Source of the DNA: Rhodospirillales bacterium
GTDB lineage: Bacteria > Pseudomonadota > Alphaproteobacteria > Rhodospirillales > UBA2165
Assembly (NCBI GenBank): GCA_022823235.1
Contig: JAJDXO010000039.1
Coordinates: forward strand, 56,944 to 120,943
Reading direction: 5' to 3'
Length of the DNA stretch: 64,000 nucleotides
In this document: one piece after another, positions 34,869 to 45,794 of the stretch
Position numbering within the stretch: the first letter of the stretch is position 1
Layout of the letters: the number at the start of each line of letters is the position of its first letter
Notes under the pieces: model-generated
Seen by the model: the letters and a program-made list of their open reading frames with translations, nothing else
Database searches by the model: none
What the model was told of the DNA's origin: nothing
Program-made: the position numbers and the translations under genes

Positions 34869-34980
34869 ACCCGCGTCCCGCCACTGCCCTGACGAGTTCC
34901 CGAACCATGTCCCGACGCCCCCTGATTGCCGGAAACTGGAAAATGAACGGTCTCGCCGGGGACGCCCGGACCTTGGCGCG
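34869..34980 (+). repeat. Direct repeat, right copy (intact tpiA start)
   Basis: 112 bases matching the left copy at 30976-31088. This copy continues into the complete tpiA gene, so the insertion left tpiA functional while moving its original upstream region 3.9 kb away. Confidence 0.92.
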
Positions 34981-35668
34981 CGGGGTTCGCGACGGCGCCG
35001 AAGAATCTGGCGGGAGTTGCGAACTCCTCGTTTGCCCGCCCGCGACGGCCATCGCCGCCGCGGCCGGTGAACTGGCGGGATCGTCCGTCGCCGTCGGCGG
35101 TCAGGACTGTCATGTCGCCGGGAGCGGGGCGCACACCGGTGATATCAGCGCGGCCATGCTGATGGATTTGGGCTGTTCCTACGTCATCGTCGGACATTCG
35201 GAGCGCCGCACCGGTCACGGGGAGAAGGATGCGCTGGTTCATGACAAGGCCGCGGCCGCCCACGCCGCCGGTCTGACCCCCATCATCTGCATCGGCGAAA
35301 CGGAGCAGGAGAGGGATGACGGCAGGACGCTGGACGTGGTCCTCGGCCAGTTGTCCGGCTCGTGCCCCAAGGACCTCGGCGGGACCGAGGTGGTGATCGC
35401 CTATGAGCCGGTCTGGGCGATCGGCACCGGCCGCACGCCGACGACCGGGGAAGTTCGGGAGGCGCACGCCGCCATCCGGACCGGACTGGCCTCCCATCTC
35501 GGCGCCGAGGCGGCCGATGAGGTCCGGCTTCTCTATGGCGGCTCCATGAAACCGGACAATGCCGAAAGCCTGCTGGCGCTGCCCGACGTGGACGGCGGCC
35601 TGATCGGCGGCGCAAGTTTGAAGGCGGACGACTTCCTGGCCATTGCGGGCGCGGTCCGTCCGGCTTAA
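34907..35668 (+). CDS. tpiA: Triosephosphate isomerase
   Basis: Interconverts dihydroxyacetone phosphate and glyceraldehyde 3-phosphate. The active-site Lys is in AGNWKMNG (about residues 8-15), the His in VIVGHSERR and the Glu in AYEPVWAIGTG. The phosphate loop YGGSMKPDNA and the final GLIGGASL are present. It has 253 residues. An in-frame GTG 114 bases upstream lies in island-derived sequence and is rejected. Its present upstream DNA comes from the inserted island, so its promoter may have changed. Confidence 0.95.
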   Translation: MSRRPLIAGNWKMNGLAGDARTLARGVRDGAEESGGSCELLVCPPATAIAAAAGELAGSSVAVGGQDCHVAGSGAHTGDISAAMLMDLGCSYVIVGHSERRTGHGEKDALVHDKAAAAHAAGLTPIICIGETEQERDDGRTLDVVLGQLSGSCPKDLGGTEVVIAYEPVWAIGTGRTPTTGEVREAHAAIRTGLASHLGAEAADEVRLLYGGSMKPDNAESLLALPDVDGGLIGGASLKADDFLAIAGAVRPA

Positions 35669-35765
35669 CTGGTAAAGCAAGTTGATACTGGCCAAGCCGC
35701 TTCGGAAGGTCTAAAAGACGCGCCTCATTCCGAGAGGAAGCCCCAAGGAAGCCCCAGAGGAATTC

Positions 35766-36137
35766 ATGGTAGCCGTACTCACCGTCGTTCTGGTCCTGCT
35801 GGCCCTGACCCTGATCGGCCTCGTCATGCTGCAGAAAAGCGAGGGCGGCGGCCTGGGCATCGGCGGCGGTGGAGGCGGCGGCGGCATGGGCGGCTTCATG
35901 ACCAGCCGGTCGGCGGCCAACCTGCTGACCCGCGCGACGGCCGTCGTCGCGGCGGCGTTCATGGCGGTCAGCCTGGCCCTGGCGATTATCGCCAACGAAC
36001 AGAGCCGCGGCGCGCCGGGGTCCATTCTCGACGGCGGCGGGCCGGCGGGCCGGAACGCGCCCCAGGGACCCATGAATGCGCCGGCCAACCCATCGGTGCC
36101 GAGCGTTCCCTCGGTGCCGGCGACGCCGGCGCGATAG
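35766..36137 (+). CDS. secG: Preprotein translocase subunit SecG
   Basis: A small inner-membrane partner of SecYE. Two hydrophobic helices (about residues 3-23 and 54-76) flank a Gly-rich loop (LGIGGGGGGGGMGGFMTSRS) and the conserved ANLLTRAT segment. The C-terminal 40 residues form a Pro/Ala-rich tail, as in other alphaproteobacterial SecG. AGAGGAATTC gives a good ribosome site. The tpiA-secG-pyrG order is conserved in the group. Confidence 0.92.
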   Translation: MVAVLTVVLVLLALTLIGLVMLQKSEGGGLGIGGGGGGGGMGGFMTSRSAANLLTRATAVVAAAFMAVSLALAIIANEQSRGAPGSILDGGGPAGRNAPQGPMNAPANPSVPSVPSVPATPAR

Positions 36138-36223
36138 AACCAGCCGCCCGAATTGGGCGCGGCGCCGGCCGCGACAAAAAAAGTGCGTTTTGGCGGCGGG
36201 AATACCGTCTCCGCTCTTCCTAA

Positions 36224-37881
<1,658 letters not shown>

Positions 37882-37882
<1 letters not shown>

Positions 37883-37968
37883 TGGAACCGCGCTACTGGT
37901 TTGCCGCAAAAGAATATGGCTGGTCGGCGGCCGCGCCGGCTGAATGGCGCTGGGGAGCCGGCTCATGA
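37882..37968 (+). CDS. Putative 28-residue mini-protein
   Basis: The frame encodes MEPRYWFAAKEYGWSAAAPA and eight more residues. Its ATG overlaps the pyrG stop (TGATG) and its TGA overlaps the kdsA ATG (ATGA), so it bridges the two genes without a gap. The RYWFAAKEYGW start resembles short aromatic-rich proteins with a (Y/W)FxAKxYG(W/Y) motif that I recall from bacterial genomes, but this one is shorter. It could equally be a pure translational coupler. Confidence 0.45.
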
Positions 37969-38807
37969 CCGAACCCCGCCACATATCCGTCGGCAACGTG
38001 ACGCTGGGCAACGACCTGCCGATCTCGATCATCGCGGGTCCCTGCGCGCTGGAGAGCCGCCAACACGCCTTGGACATGTCGGGCCGGATCGCCGAGATCG
38101 GCAAAGATCTGGGTATCGGCATCATCTACAAGACCTCCTACGACAAGGCCAACCGGACGAGCGTCCGGAGCGAGCGGGGCGTCGGGCTCGAAGACGCCAT
38201 GCCTATCTTCCGGGAGATTCGCGAAACCTCGGGCCTGCCGGTGCTGACCGACATCCACGAGACCGGCCATTGCCGGCGCATCGGCAACTCGGCGGACGTC
38301 CTGCAAATTCCCGCGTTCCTGTGCCGCCAGACCGATCTGCTGGTCGCCGCCGGCGAAACGGGTTTGCCCGTCAACATCAAGAAGGGCCAGTTTCTTGCCC
38401 CGTGGGACATGGAAAACGTGGTCGGGAAGGTCGAGAGCACGGGCAACGACAAGGTGATGGTCACCGAGCGCGGTGCGAGCTTCGGCTACAACACGCTGGT
38501 GACCGACATGCGCTCGCTGCCGATCATGGCCCGGACCGGCGCGCCGGTGGTCATCGACGCGACCCATTCCGTGCAGCAGCCGGGCGGCGAAGGGAATGCC
38601 TCCGGCGGCGACCGGCGGTTCGCCCCGGTGATCGCCCGGGCGGCCGTCGCCGTCGGCGTCGCGGCGGTGTTCATGGAGACCCACGAGGACCCGGACAGCG
38701 CGCCCAGCGACGGCCCCAACATGGTCAAGCTCGACGACCTGCCGGGCGTCGTCGAGACCCTGATGGAGATCGACCGGATCGCCAAGGCGAAGCCGGTCGG
38801 CTATTGA
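37965..38807 (+). CDS. kdsA: 3-deoxy-8-phosphooctulonate (KDO 8-phosphate) synthase
   Basis: Condenses arabinose 5-phosphate and phosphoenolpyruvate to make the KDO precursor for lipopolysaccharide. Motifs: IIAGPCALES, YKTSYDKANRTS, LTDIHE, IPAFLCRQTDLLVAA, VNIKKGQFLAPWDM and DATHSVQQPGG. The start MTEPRHISVGN was chosen because it overlaps the mini-ORF stop. An ATG 21 bases upstream would add seven unconserved residues. It supplies the same lipopolysaccharide pathway as the lpx genes at the other end of the window. Confidence 0.95.
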   Translation: MTEPRHISVGNVTLGNDLPISIIAGPCALESRQHALDMSGRIAEIGKDLGIGIIYKTSYDKANRTSVRSERGVGLEDAMPIFREIRETSGLPVLTDIHETGHCRRIGNSADVLQIPAFLCRQTDLLVAAGETGLPVNIKKGQFLAPWDMENVVGKVESTGNDKVMVTERGASFGYNTLVTDMRSLPIMARTGAPVVIDATHSVQQPGGEGNASGGDRRFAPVIARAAVAVGVAAVFMETHEDPDSAPSDGPNMVKLDDLPGVVETLMEIDRIAKAKPVGY

Positions 38808-38810
38808 TAT

Positions 38811-39521
38811 CTAGAGCGGCAGAAAAATGTAGTTGAACACGTTCGTTGTGGAAGGGTTCTCGACCTGACGTGCATCCGTCAGGACACCATCAATCAAGGC
38901 CACACTGCGGTAGCCGTGGCGCTCGATTTTGTCGATTATCCCGCGCACGGGCTCCCCGGCGTGAGCCTCCTCGATTTCGATCAGCATGACCGGGCGGCTG
39001 CGGGCTATCAATTCAGAGGCCCCTTCGATCACTTGCGACTCATGGCCTTCAACGTCGATCTTGATGAACCCGACGTCGCCAAGGTCCAGGGAATCCATTC
39101 GCCGAACCGGACACGACAGCTTAAGGTGCTCGCCTCCCTCTCTCGGCGGCGTCAGGCTTGCAAGCTGATTGGAAGATACGCCGCGCTTGTTTACCGGAAC
39201 ATGGAGCGTGGCGTCGCCGTCATGGCTTCCGACAGCGAAGGAATGAACGGTCAACCGTGATGACCGTATACGCCGGAGCCAGGGCAGCAGCGCCGGCCGC
39301 GGCTCAAATGCGTGCACCGCGGCGGCGAACTTGAGCAGTTCCCGCGTATAGCCGCCCTTGTTCGCTCCGATATCGACGGCAATACGCCCGCGCGGGACCA
39401 GGAACGGCAACAGGTCAAATTCCGGCTCCAGACGACGGAGCCGCCGGCGCACGTCTCCGGCATGCCAGGACGGTGGGATCAGGTGATACTTGAGGCGCTC
39501 CCTGAGAGTTCTGCGATCCAT
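38811..39521 (-). CDS. FkbM-family methyltransferase
   Basis: A SAM-dependent O-methyltransferase-like protein of 236 residues. The SAM-binding loop is VDIGANKGGYTREL, followed by AFEPRP, and the FkbM hallmark DVGFIKIDVEGHESQVIEGA is near residue 150-170. Such enzymes often modify surface glycans or small metabolites; no substrate can be inferred. The start MDRRTLRERLKYH has GGGGAAG upstream. It lies on the minus strand between kdsA and eno, genes usually neighbours, so it is probably an insertion. Confidence 0.85.
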   Translation of the reverse strand: MDRRTLRERLKYHLIPPSWHAGDVRRRLRRLEPEFDLLPFLVPRGRIAVDIGANKGGYTRELLKFAAAVHAFEPRPALLPWLRRIRSSRLTVHSFAVGSHDGDATLHVPVNKRGVSSNQLASLTPPREGGEHLKLSCPVRRMDSLDLGDVGFIKIDVEGHESQVIEGASELIARSRPVMLIEIEEAHAGEPVRGIIDKIERHGYRSVALIDGVLTDARQVENPSTTNVFNYIFLPL

Positions 39522-39724
39522 CGCTTCCCCATGTCTTGATGATCTTGAGCGGCACCGCTGACGGCTGCACATTGTTGTAATGCTGCAAATGATAACTGAA
39601 AGCGAACTTGTTAAACCAGTGATAGACATGGCTGACGAAGCTTCGGGACATGGCGATGCGCCGGAACAGCTATCACTTTCGACCCGGGAATGACTTGGGC
39701 AAGCCCTTGCGCGTCTCCCTTTGA

Positions 39725-41053
<1,329 letters not shown>

Positions 41054-41086
41054 GTCCTGTTTTCCTAAGCCGAATTGGTGGTGTAG

Positions 41087-41115
41087 GCTCGCCCCGCGAA
41101 TAACAAGGGGCGGGC
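41087..41115 (+). promoter_or_regulatory. Hairpin covering the ribosome site of the next gene
   Basis: GCTCGCCCC pairs over nine positions (one G-U) with GGGGCGGGC across an 11-base loop. The 3' arm is the purine-rich Shine-Dalgarno sequence four bases before the ATG of the luciferase-like gene. It could limit its translation or act as the enolase terminator; there is no U-tract. Confidence 0.45.
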
Positions 41116-41119
41116 TTCC

Positions 41120-42133
41120 ATGGACTACGGCATCTTCGATCACCTCGACCAGACGGGGCAGGCGGGCAGCGACTATTACGAAGACCGCCTGAGGCTTACC
41201 GAGCGCTACGACGAAATCGGCATCCACGCCTACCATGTCGCCGAACACCACGCGACGCCGCTCGGCATGGCGCCGAGCCCGAGCGTCTTTCTGGCCGCGG
41301 TGGCGCAGCGCACCCGGCGGCTCCGTTTCGGCCCCCTGGTCTATTGCGTTCCCATGTATCACCCGATCCGGCTGCTGGAAGAGATCTGCATGCTCGATCA
41401 GCTGTCCGGCGGACGCTTCGAGCTCGGCGTCGGGCGGGGCATCTCCCCCATCGAGCTCGCCTACTATGACCTGGATTACGACGAAGGCCCGGCCAAATAC
41501 CGCGAGGCGCTGGAGATCATTCTGCGCGGCATTGGGAGCGAGCGCCTCACCTACGACGGCGAATTCTTCCAGGTCGACGACATGCCCATGCGGCTGACCA
41601 CGGTACAGAAACCTCATCCGCCGCTGTGGTACGGCATTCACAATCCGGCGAGCGCCGGCTGGCCCGGCGGAAACGGCGTCAACATCGTCTCCAACGCACC
41701 GGCGGCGCGGGTCCGCGAGGTGACCGACGCCTACCGCGAAGCCCGCGCCGATGCCCGGTTGCCGGGTCCCGAGCCTAAGATCGGCATGACCCGCTATATG
41801 ATTCTCGCCGACAGCAGGGAGGCGGCCATGGAGATGGGCCGCCGCGCCTATCCCGTTTGGCGGCGGAGCTTCATGGCGCTCTGGGACGAGCACGGCAAGG
41901 AGCCCATCGGCGTCCACTATCCCGAAGAGTTCGACGGCGTCGTCGAGAGCGGCCAGGCGGTGGCCGGAACGCCGGACCAGGTCGGCGAAGAGCTGCAGAG
42001 GCAGATCGAAACGGCGGGGATCAACTACATGATCTGCCGCTTTGCCTTCGGCGATCTCACCTTGACCGAAAGCCTCAACTCGGTGGAATTGTTCAACGAC
42101 CACCTGAAGGGCGAGCTAAAGGCCGCGGCCTAG
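41120..42133 (+). CDS. LLM-class flavin-dependent oxidoreductase (luciferase-like)
   Basis: A TIM-barrel monooxygenase of 337 residues. Typical segments: AYHVAEHHATPLG near residue 40, RLRFGPLVYCVPMYHPIRL, LDQLSGGRFELGVGRGISP near 95-113, and VAGTPDQVGEEL near the C-terminus. Members use reduced FMN or F420 to oxidise diverse small molecules; the substrate here is unknown. It lies between eno and ftsB, where the group usually has nothing or short genes. Confidence 0.87.
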   Translation: MDYGIFDHLDQTGQAGSDYYEDRLRLTERYDEIGIHAYHVAEHHATPLGMAPSPSVFLAAVAQRTRRLRFGPLVYCVPMYHPIRLLEEICMLDQLSGGRFELGVGRGISPIELAYYDLDYDEGPAKYREALEIILRGIGSERLTYDGEFFQVDDMPMRLTTVQKPHPPLWYGIHNPASAGWPGGNGVNIVSNAPAARVREVTDAYREARADARLPGPEPKIGMTRYMILADSREAAMEMGRRAYPVWRRSFMALWDEHGKEPIGVHYPEEFDGVVESGQAVAGTPDQVGEELQRQIETAGINYMICRFAFGDLTLTESLNSVELFNDHLKGELKAAA

Positions 42134-42363
42134 GGAAGCAGGCTCGAACCGTCGCTTCGCCGCCGTTAACCTTTGGCTAAGGGCAGCGTGATTCAATCAC
42201 CGCCAAATGGCCCCGGGCGGCACAAGTGACCGCCCAGGGCACATGCGGGGAGCGGACACGCCTCGTTCGCCGGGGAGGTATTCGCTCCTAAACGACTGAA
42301 TTTCTTGAGTCTTGCCGGCGGCTTCGCTTGGCAGGACGCTTGCGAGGATCGCCGCGGCGCGTC

Positions 42364-42693
42364 ATGAGCATCGTTTACGACATACGCCGTCTGGCCCGCC
42401 AGGTGATCGGCCCCGTTCTCGGGGTGTCCCTGATGGTCTACATCGTCTACCACGCGGTGCAGGGCAACCACGGCCTGATCGCCTATTGGCAGCTGGTCAA
42501 ACAGGTAGACGCCGCGAAGCAGGCGGTTGCGCTGCTCGATAAGGAAAAAACCCGGCTTCAGAAGCGGGTCAAACTGCTGCATCCGGATAGCCTCGACCGG
42601 GATATGCTGGAAGAGAGGGCGAGGGTCATGCTGGGTTACGCGGACCCGACCGATATCATCCTCGTCGACCGTCCCGGCCGCCGCGCCCCCTAG
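42364..42693 (+). CDS. ftsB: Cell division protein FtsB/DivIC family
   Basis: A bitopic membrane protein of the divisome, acting with FtsL and FtsQ to activate septal peptidoglycan synthesis. The N-terminal cytosolic stub is followed by a membrane helix (about residues 14-32), then a periplasmic coiled coil (QVDAAKQAVALLDKEKTRLQ) and the conserved RDMLEERARVMLGY near the end. Length is 109 residues; an upstream in-frame start adds only an Arg-rich stretch. The eno-ftsB-pdhA order is normally close in alphaproteobacteria; here other genes follow it. Confidence 0.9.
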   Translation: MSIVYDIRRLARQVIGPVLGVSLMVYIVYHAVQGNHGLIAYWQLVKQVDAAKQAVALLDKEKTRLQKRVKLLHPDSLDRDMLEERARVMLGYADPTDIILVDRPGRRAP

Positions 42694-42780
42694 TCCGGAC
42701 CAGACCTGATGAGCGGCTTTCCGGACCCGCGTATCCACTCCACGGTTTTCAGGCGGCGCGCAAACGGGTTCAATGCGGAA

Positions 42781-43803
42781 ATGACCGAGCCGCTTCTCGA
42801 CTACATCGTTTCCTTGCCGAAAGCCGAGCTTCATCTGCATCTCGAAGGCAGCCTGGAGCCCGAGATGATGCTGGCCCTCGCGGAACGCAACAAGGTGGAG
42901 ATTCCGTACAGCCGCCCAGATGACGTCAGGGCGGCTCATGACTACGGCTCCCTCCAGGATTTTCTCGATCTATATTACGCCGGGATGGGTGTGCTGTGCC
43001 GCGGCGAGGACTTCGAAGAGTTGACCCTGGCCTATCTCCGCCGTGCCGCCGCCGACGGCGTGGTGCATGCGGAGGTGTTTTTCGATCCCCAGGCCCATAC
43101 GGCCCGGGACATCGGCTTCGACGAGGTGACCGAGGGCATACTCGCGGGCCTTTCGGCGGGAGAGAGGGAAACCGGCGCGACCACCCGCCTGATCATGTGC
43201 TTCCTGCGCGATCTGAGCCAAGCCTCGGCCATCGAGACCTTCAACGAGGCGGCGGCTTATTTCGATGACGGCCGGATCATCGGGGTCGGTCTCGATTCCG
43301 CGGAAATCGGCAATCCGCCGGAGAAATTCGCCCGGGTCTTCGCCATGGCGGGGGAGCGCGGCCTCAAGCGGGTGGCTCATGCTGGGGAGGAGGGGCCGGC
43401 CTCGGCGGTCCGCGACACGTTGGATTTGCTGAATGTCGATCGCATCGATCACGGCATCGCGGCGGTCAATGATCGGGACCTGATGGCGCGCCTCGCCCGG
43501 GTCGGCACGCCGCTGACCGTGTGCCCCCTCTCCAACGTCGCGTTGAAGGCGGTGGACTCCTTGCGGGACCATCCGTTGAAGCGGCTGTTGGACGCCGGCG
43601 TCAAAGTGACCATCAACTCCGATGATCCTGCCTATTTCGGCGGATACATCGCCGGGAATTTCTTCCACACCGCCCGGGCCCTGACCCTCGACAAGGCGCG
43701 GTTGGCGTTGATCGCCAGGAATAGCCTCGAGGCCTCATTCATGGATGGCGGCGCCAAGGCGGAATTCATACGGCAAATCGATGCCATACAGTCCGCGAAT
43801 TAG
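42781..43803 (+). CDS. Adenine deaminase (adenosine deaminase superfamily)
   Basis: Zinc amidohydrolase that probably converts adenine to hypoxanthine for purine salvage. Metal and catalytic motifs: LPKAELHLHLEGSLEPEMM near the start, VVHAEVFFDPQAHT, VAHAGEEGPAS, IDHGIAAVND, CPLSN and INSDDPAYFGGY. The GLDSAEIGNPPEKF segment is typical of the adenine- rather than adenosine-deaminating branch. I chose the ATG directly before the conserved N-terminus; one 72 bases upstream is possible. Length is 340 residues. Confidence 0.88.
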   Translation: MTEPLLDYIVSLPKAELHLHLEGSLEPEMMLALAERNKVEIPYSRPDDVRAAHDYGSLQDFLDLYYAGMGVLCRGEDFEELTLAYLRRAAADGVVHAEVFFDPQAHTARDIGFDEVTEGILAGLSAGERETGATTRLIMCFLRDLSQASAIETFNEAAAYFDDGRIIGVGLDSAEIGNPPEKFARVFAMAGERGLKRVAHAGEEGPASAVRDTLDLLNVDRIDHGIAAVNDRDLMARLARVGTPLTVCPLSNVALKAVDSLRDHPLKRLLDAGVKVTINSDDPAYFGGYIAGNFFHTARALTLDKARLALIARNSLEASFMDGGAKAEFIRQIDAIQSAN

Positions 43804-43902
43804 CCCGTCCGAGCATCGCACAGGGGGACGACCGGCATTGGACAGCCTGCCGGTCCCGGCGCTAAGCTTATCCGGCAAAAGCGCCCGGACGGGGGAAAGA
43901 TC

Positions 43903-45240
43903 ATGCTGACAGCCGAGAGCAACAAGCTATTCACCGAGATCGGCGAAGGGACGCCCATGGGCGATCTGCTGCGCCGGTATTGGATGCCCGTCGCGGCGGT
44001 CTCGGAATTCGACGAAACGGCCACCAAGCCGGTCCGGCTGATGGGCGAAGACCTCGTCCTCTACAAGGATTTGAGCGGAAACTACGGTCTCACCGACCGT
44101 CACTGTGCGCACCGGCGGGCCGATCTTTCCTACGGGTTCGTCGAGGAGACGGGCATCCGCTGCAATTACCACGGCTGGTGTTACGACCAGAAAGGTAACT
44201 GCATCGAACAGCCCTATGAAGACACGGTCGATCCCTCGGGCAAGCTGAGAAAACAGGTCAAGCTCAAGGCCTATCCCGTCGAGGAAAAAGCCGGATTGCT
44301 GTGGGCCTATATGGGGCCGGAGCCGGTGCCGCTGGTCCCGACGTGGGAGCCCTTCACCTGGGAAAACGGCTTCGTTCAGATCGTTCTCTCCGAGGTTCCC
44401 TGCAACTGGTTCCAGTGCCAGGAGAACTCCATCGATCCCATCCACTTCGAGTGGATGCACGCCAACTGGTCGATCCGGCTGAAGGGCGAGACCGGCCCAT
44501 ATTCACCGAAGCACACCAAGGTGGATTTCGACGAATTCGATTATGGTTTCCGCTATCTCCGCATCCGCGAAGACACCGACGATGAACATCCCTTGTGGAC
44601 CGTAGGCCGTACGTGTCTGTGGCCCAACTGCCTGTTTACCGGCGAGCATTTCGAATGGCGGGTGCCCATCGACGACGAAAATACCCTGAGCGTCGGCTGG
44701 TTTTTCGCCCGGGTGCCGACCGACAGGGAGCCCTATGTCCAGGAGCGTATTCCCGTCTGGAAGAGCCCGATCAAGGACGAAGAGACGGGACGGTGGATCT
44801 CGACCCATGTCATGAACCAGGATTTCATCGCCTGGGTCGGGCAGGGCACCGTCGCCGACCGCACCAAGGAGCATCTGGGGCTCAGCGACAAGGGCGTCGG
44901 CATGATCCGCAAGCGCTACATGGATGACATCGAGCGGATCAAGAAAGGCGAGGACCCCAAGGCTATCGTCCGCAACCCCAATGAAAACGGCTGCATCGAA
45001 CTGCCGATCATCGGCAAGAAATACTTCAGGGAAGGGCTCTCATCCGAGGAAATCCGGGAGAATGCCGACAGCCCCATCGGCGGCACCTATCGGCGGTTCC
45101 CCTTCCAGGCCGGGCAGCCCCAATGGGTGAAGGACGAGTTCGAGGAAGCCACCGGGTTCCGCCTCCAGGATTCATTTCCCCAGGACCAGGGGGAATTGAG
45201 CAATATCGGCTCCAAGGACGAGGAGTTCGCCGAAAAGTAG
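43903..45240 (+). CDS. Rieske non-heme iron aromatic oxygenase, alpha subunit
   Basis: A phthalate-dioxygenase-like ring-hydroxylating or demethylating oxygenase of 445 residues. The Rieske [2Fe-2S] ligands are Cys-x-His in DRHCAHRRADLS (about residue 68) and Cys-x2-His in CNYHGWCYD (about 87). The catalytic iron site is ENSIDPIHFEWMH (Asp-x2-His-x4-His) near residue 180. No reductase gene is nearby, so electron transfer partners must lie elsewhere. The substrate cannot be read from the sequence. Confidence 0.9.
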   Translation: MLTAESNKLFTEIGEGTPMGDLLRRYWMPVAAVSEFDETATKPVRLMGEDLVLYKDLSGNYGLTDRHCAHRRADLSYGFVEETGIRCNYHGWCYDQKGNCIEQPYEDTVDPSGKLRKQVKLKAYPVEEKAGLLWAYMGPEPVPLVPTWEPFTWENGFVQIVLSEVPCNWFQCQENSIDPIHFEWMHANWSIRLKGETGPYSPKHTKVDFDEFDYGFRYLRIREDTDDEHPLWTVGRTCLWPNCLFTGEHFEWRVPIDDENTLSVGWFFARVPTDREPYVQERIPVWKSPIKDEETGRWISTHVMNQDFIAWVGQGTVADRTKEHLGLSDKGVGMIRKRYMDDIERIKKGEDPKAIVRNPNENGCIELPIIGKKYFREGLSSEEIRENADSPIGGTYRRFPFQAGQPQWVKDEFEEATGFRLQDSFPQDQGELSNIGSKDEEFAEK

Positions 45241-45249
45241 GAGGAACCG

Positions 45250-45582
45250 ATGCCCGCGCGCCACGCTTGGCGGCTTTCGCTCCTGTTGCTCCTCGGGGCG
45301 GTGCTGTGGCCGGCTGAAGCCCACGCCGACGCCATTGACGGCGATTGGTGCAACGCCAAGGGGCAAAGGCTCTCCATCGACGGCCCCAGGCTGGTGACGC
45401 CGTACGGCACCCGCATGGAAGGCATATATGACCGCCACGGTTTCGAGTATGTGGTGCCGGCGGGTGAGCCCGGCGCCGGCGACAAGGTGGTCATGTCCAT
45501 ATTCAGTGACGATGACATGGAACTCGTTCGCGGTTCGCGGCCGGCCGAGAGCTGGCGCCGCTGCCGCCTTCCCACAAGCTGA
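45250..45582 (+). CDS. Small secreted protein of unknown function
   Basis: 110 residues with a clear signal peptide ending PAEAHADA (about 26). The mature part has GDWCNAKGQRLSIDGPRLVT, YVVPAGEPGAGD and a final Cys in SWRRCRLP, so two cysteines could form a disulphide. Similar short exported proteins appear in other alphaproteobacteria, without known function. It follows the Rieske gene by 9 bases, with AGGAGGAACC as its ribosome site, and probably shares its transcript. Confidence 0.7.
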   Translation: MPARHAWRLSLLLLLGAVLWPAEAHADAIDGDWCNAKGQRLSIDGPRLVTPYGTRMEGIYDRHGFEYVVPAGEPGAGDKVVMSIFSDDDMELVRGSRPAESWRRCRLPTS

Positions 45583-45794
45583 GCGGCAGCTATAAAATTG
45601 CGCGATTTTGCGCCGAAACCGCACGAATCAAACCCCGCCAAATCACAGTTAACTAAAAACAAGGTAATCTAGAAAAACTTATTGCTTTACAACAACTTTG
45701 TCGTCAGATTCAGCCTCGACTTAAGCCATTTTGACCTCATTGCAGGCCATGTTTCCGCGATTATGGCGGATTCCCGAGGGAGGAGTGACCCCAT

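Noticed and set aside
39415..39651. 78-codon minus-strand frame before the FkbM gene
   Set aside because: The first 45 residues are aromatic-rich and protein-like, but the rest is a shadow of the FkbM gene. No ribosome site; at most a remnant.
42166..42180. TTAA-N7-CTAA, a near match to the CtrA cell-cycle site
   Set aside because: One mismatch to TTAA-N7-TTAA and 184 bases from ftsB. A single near match is expected by chance.
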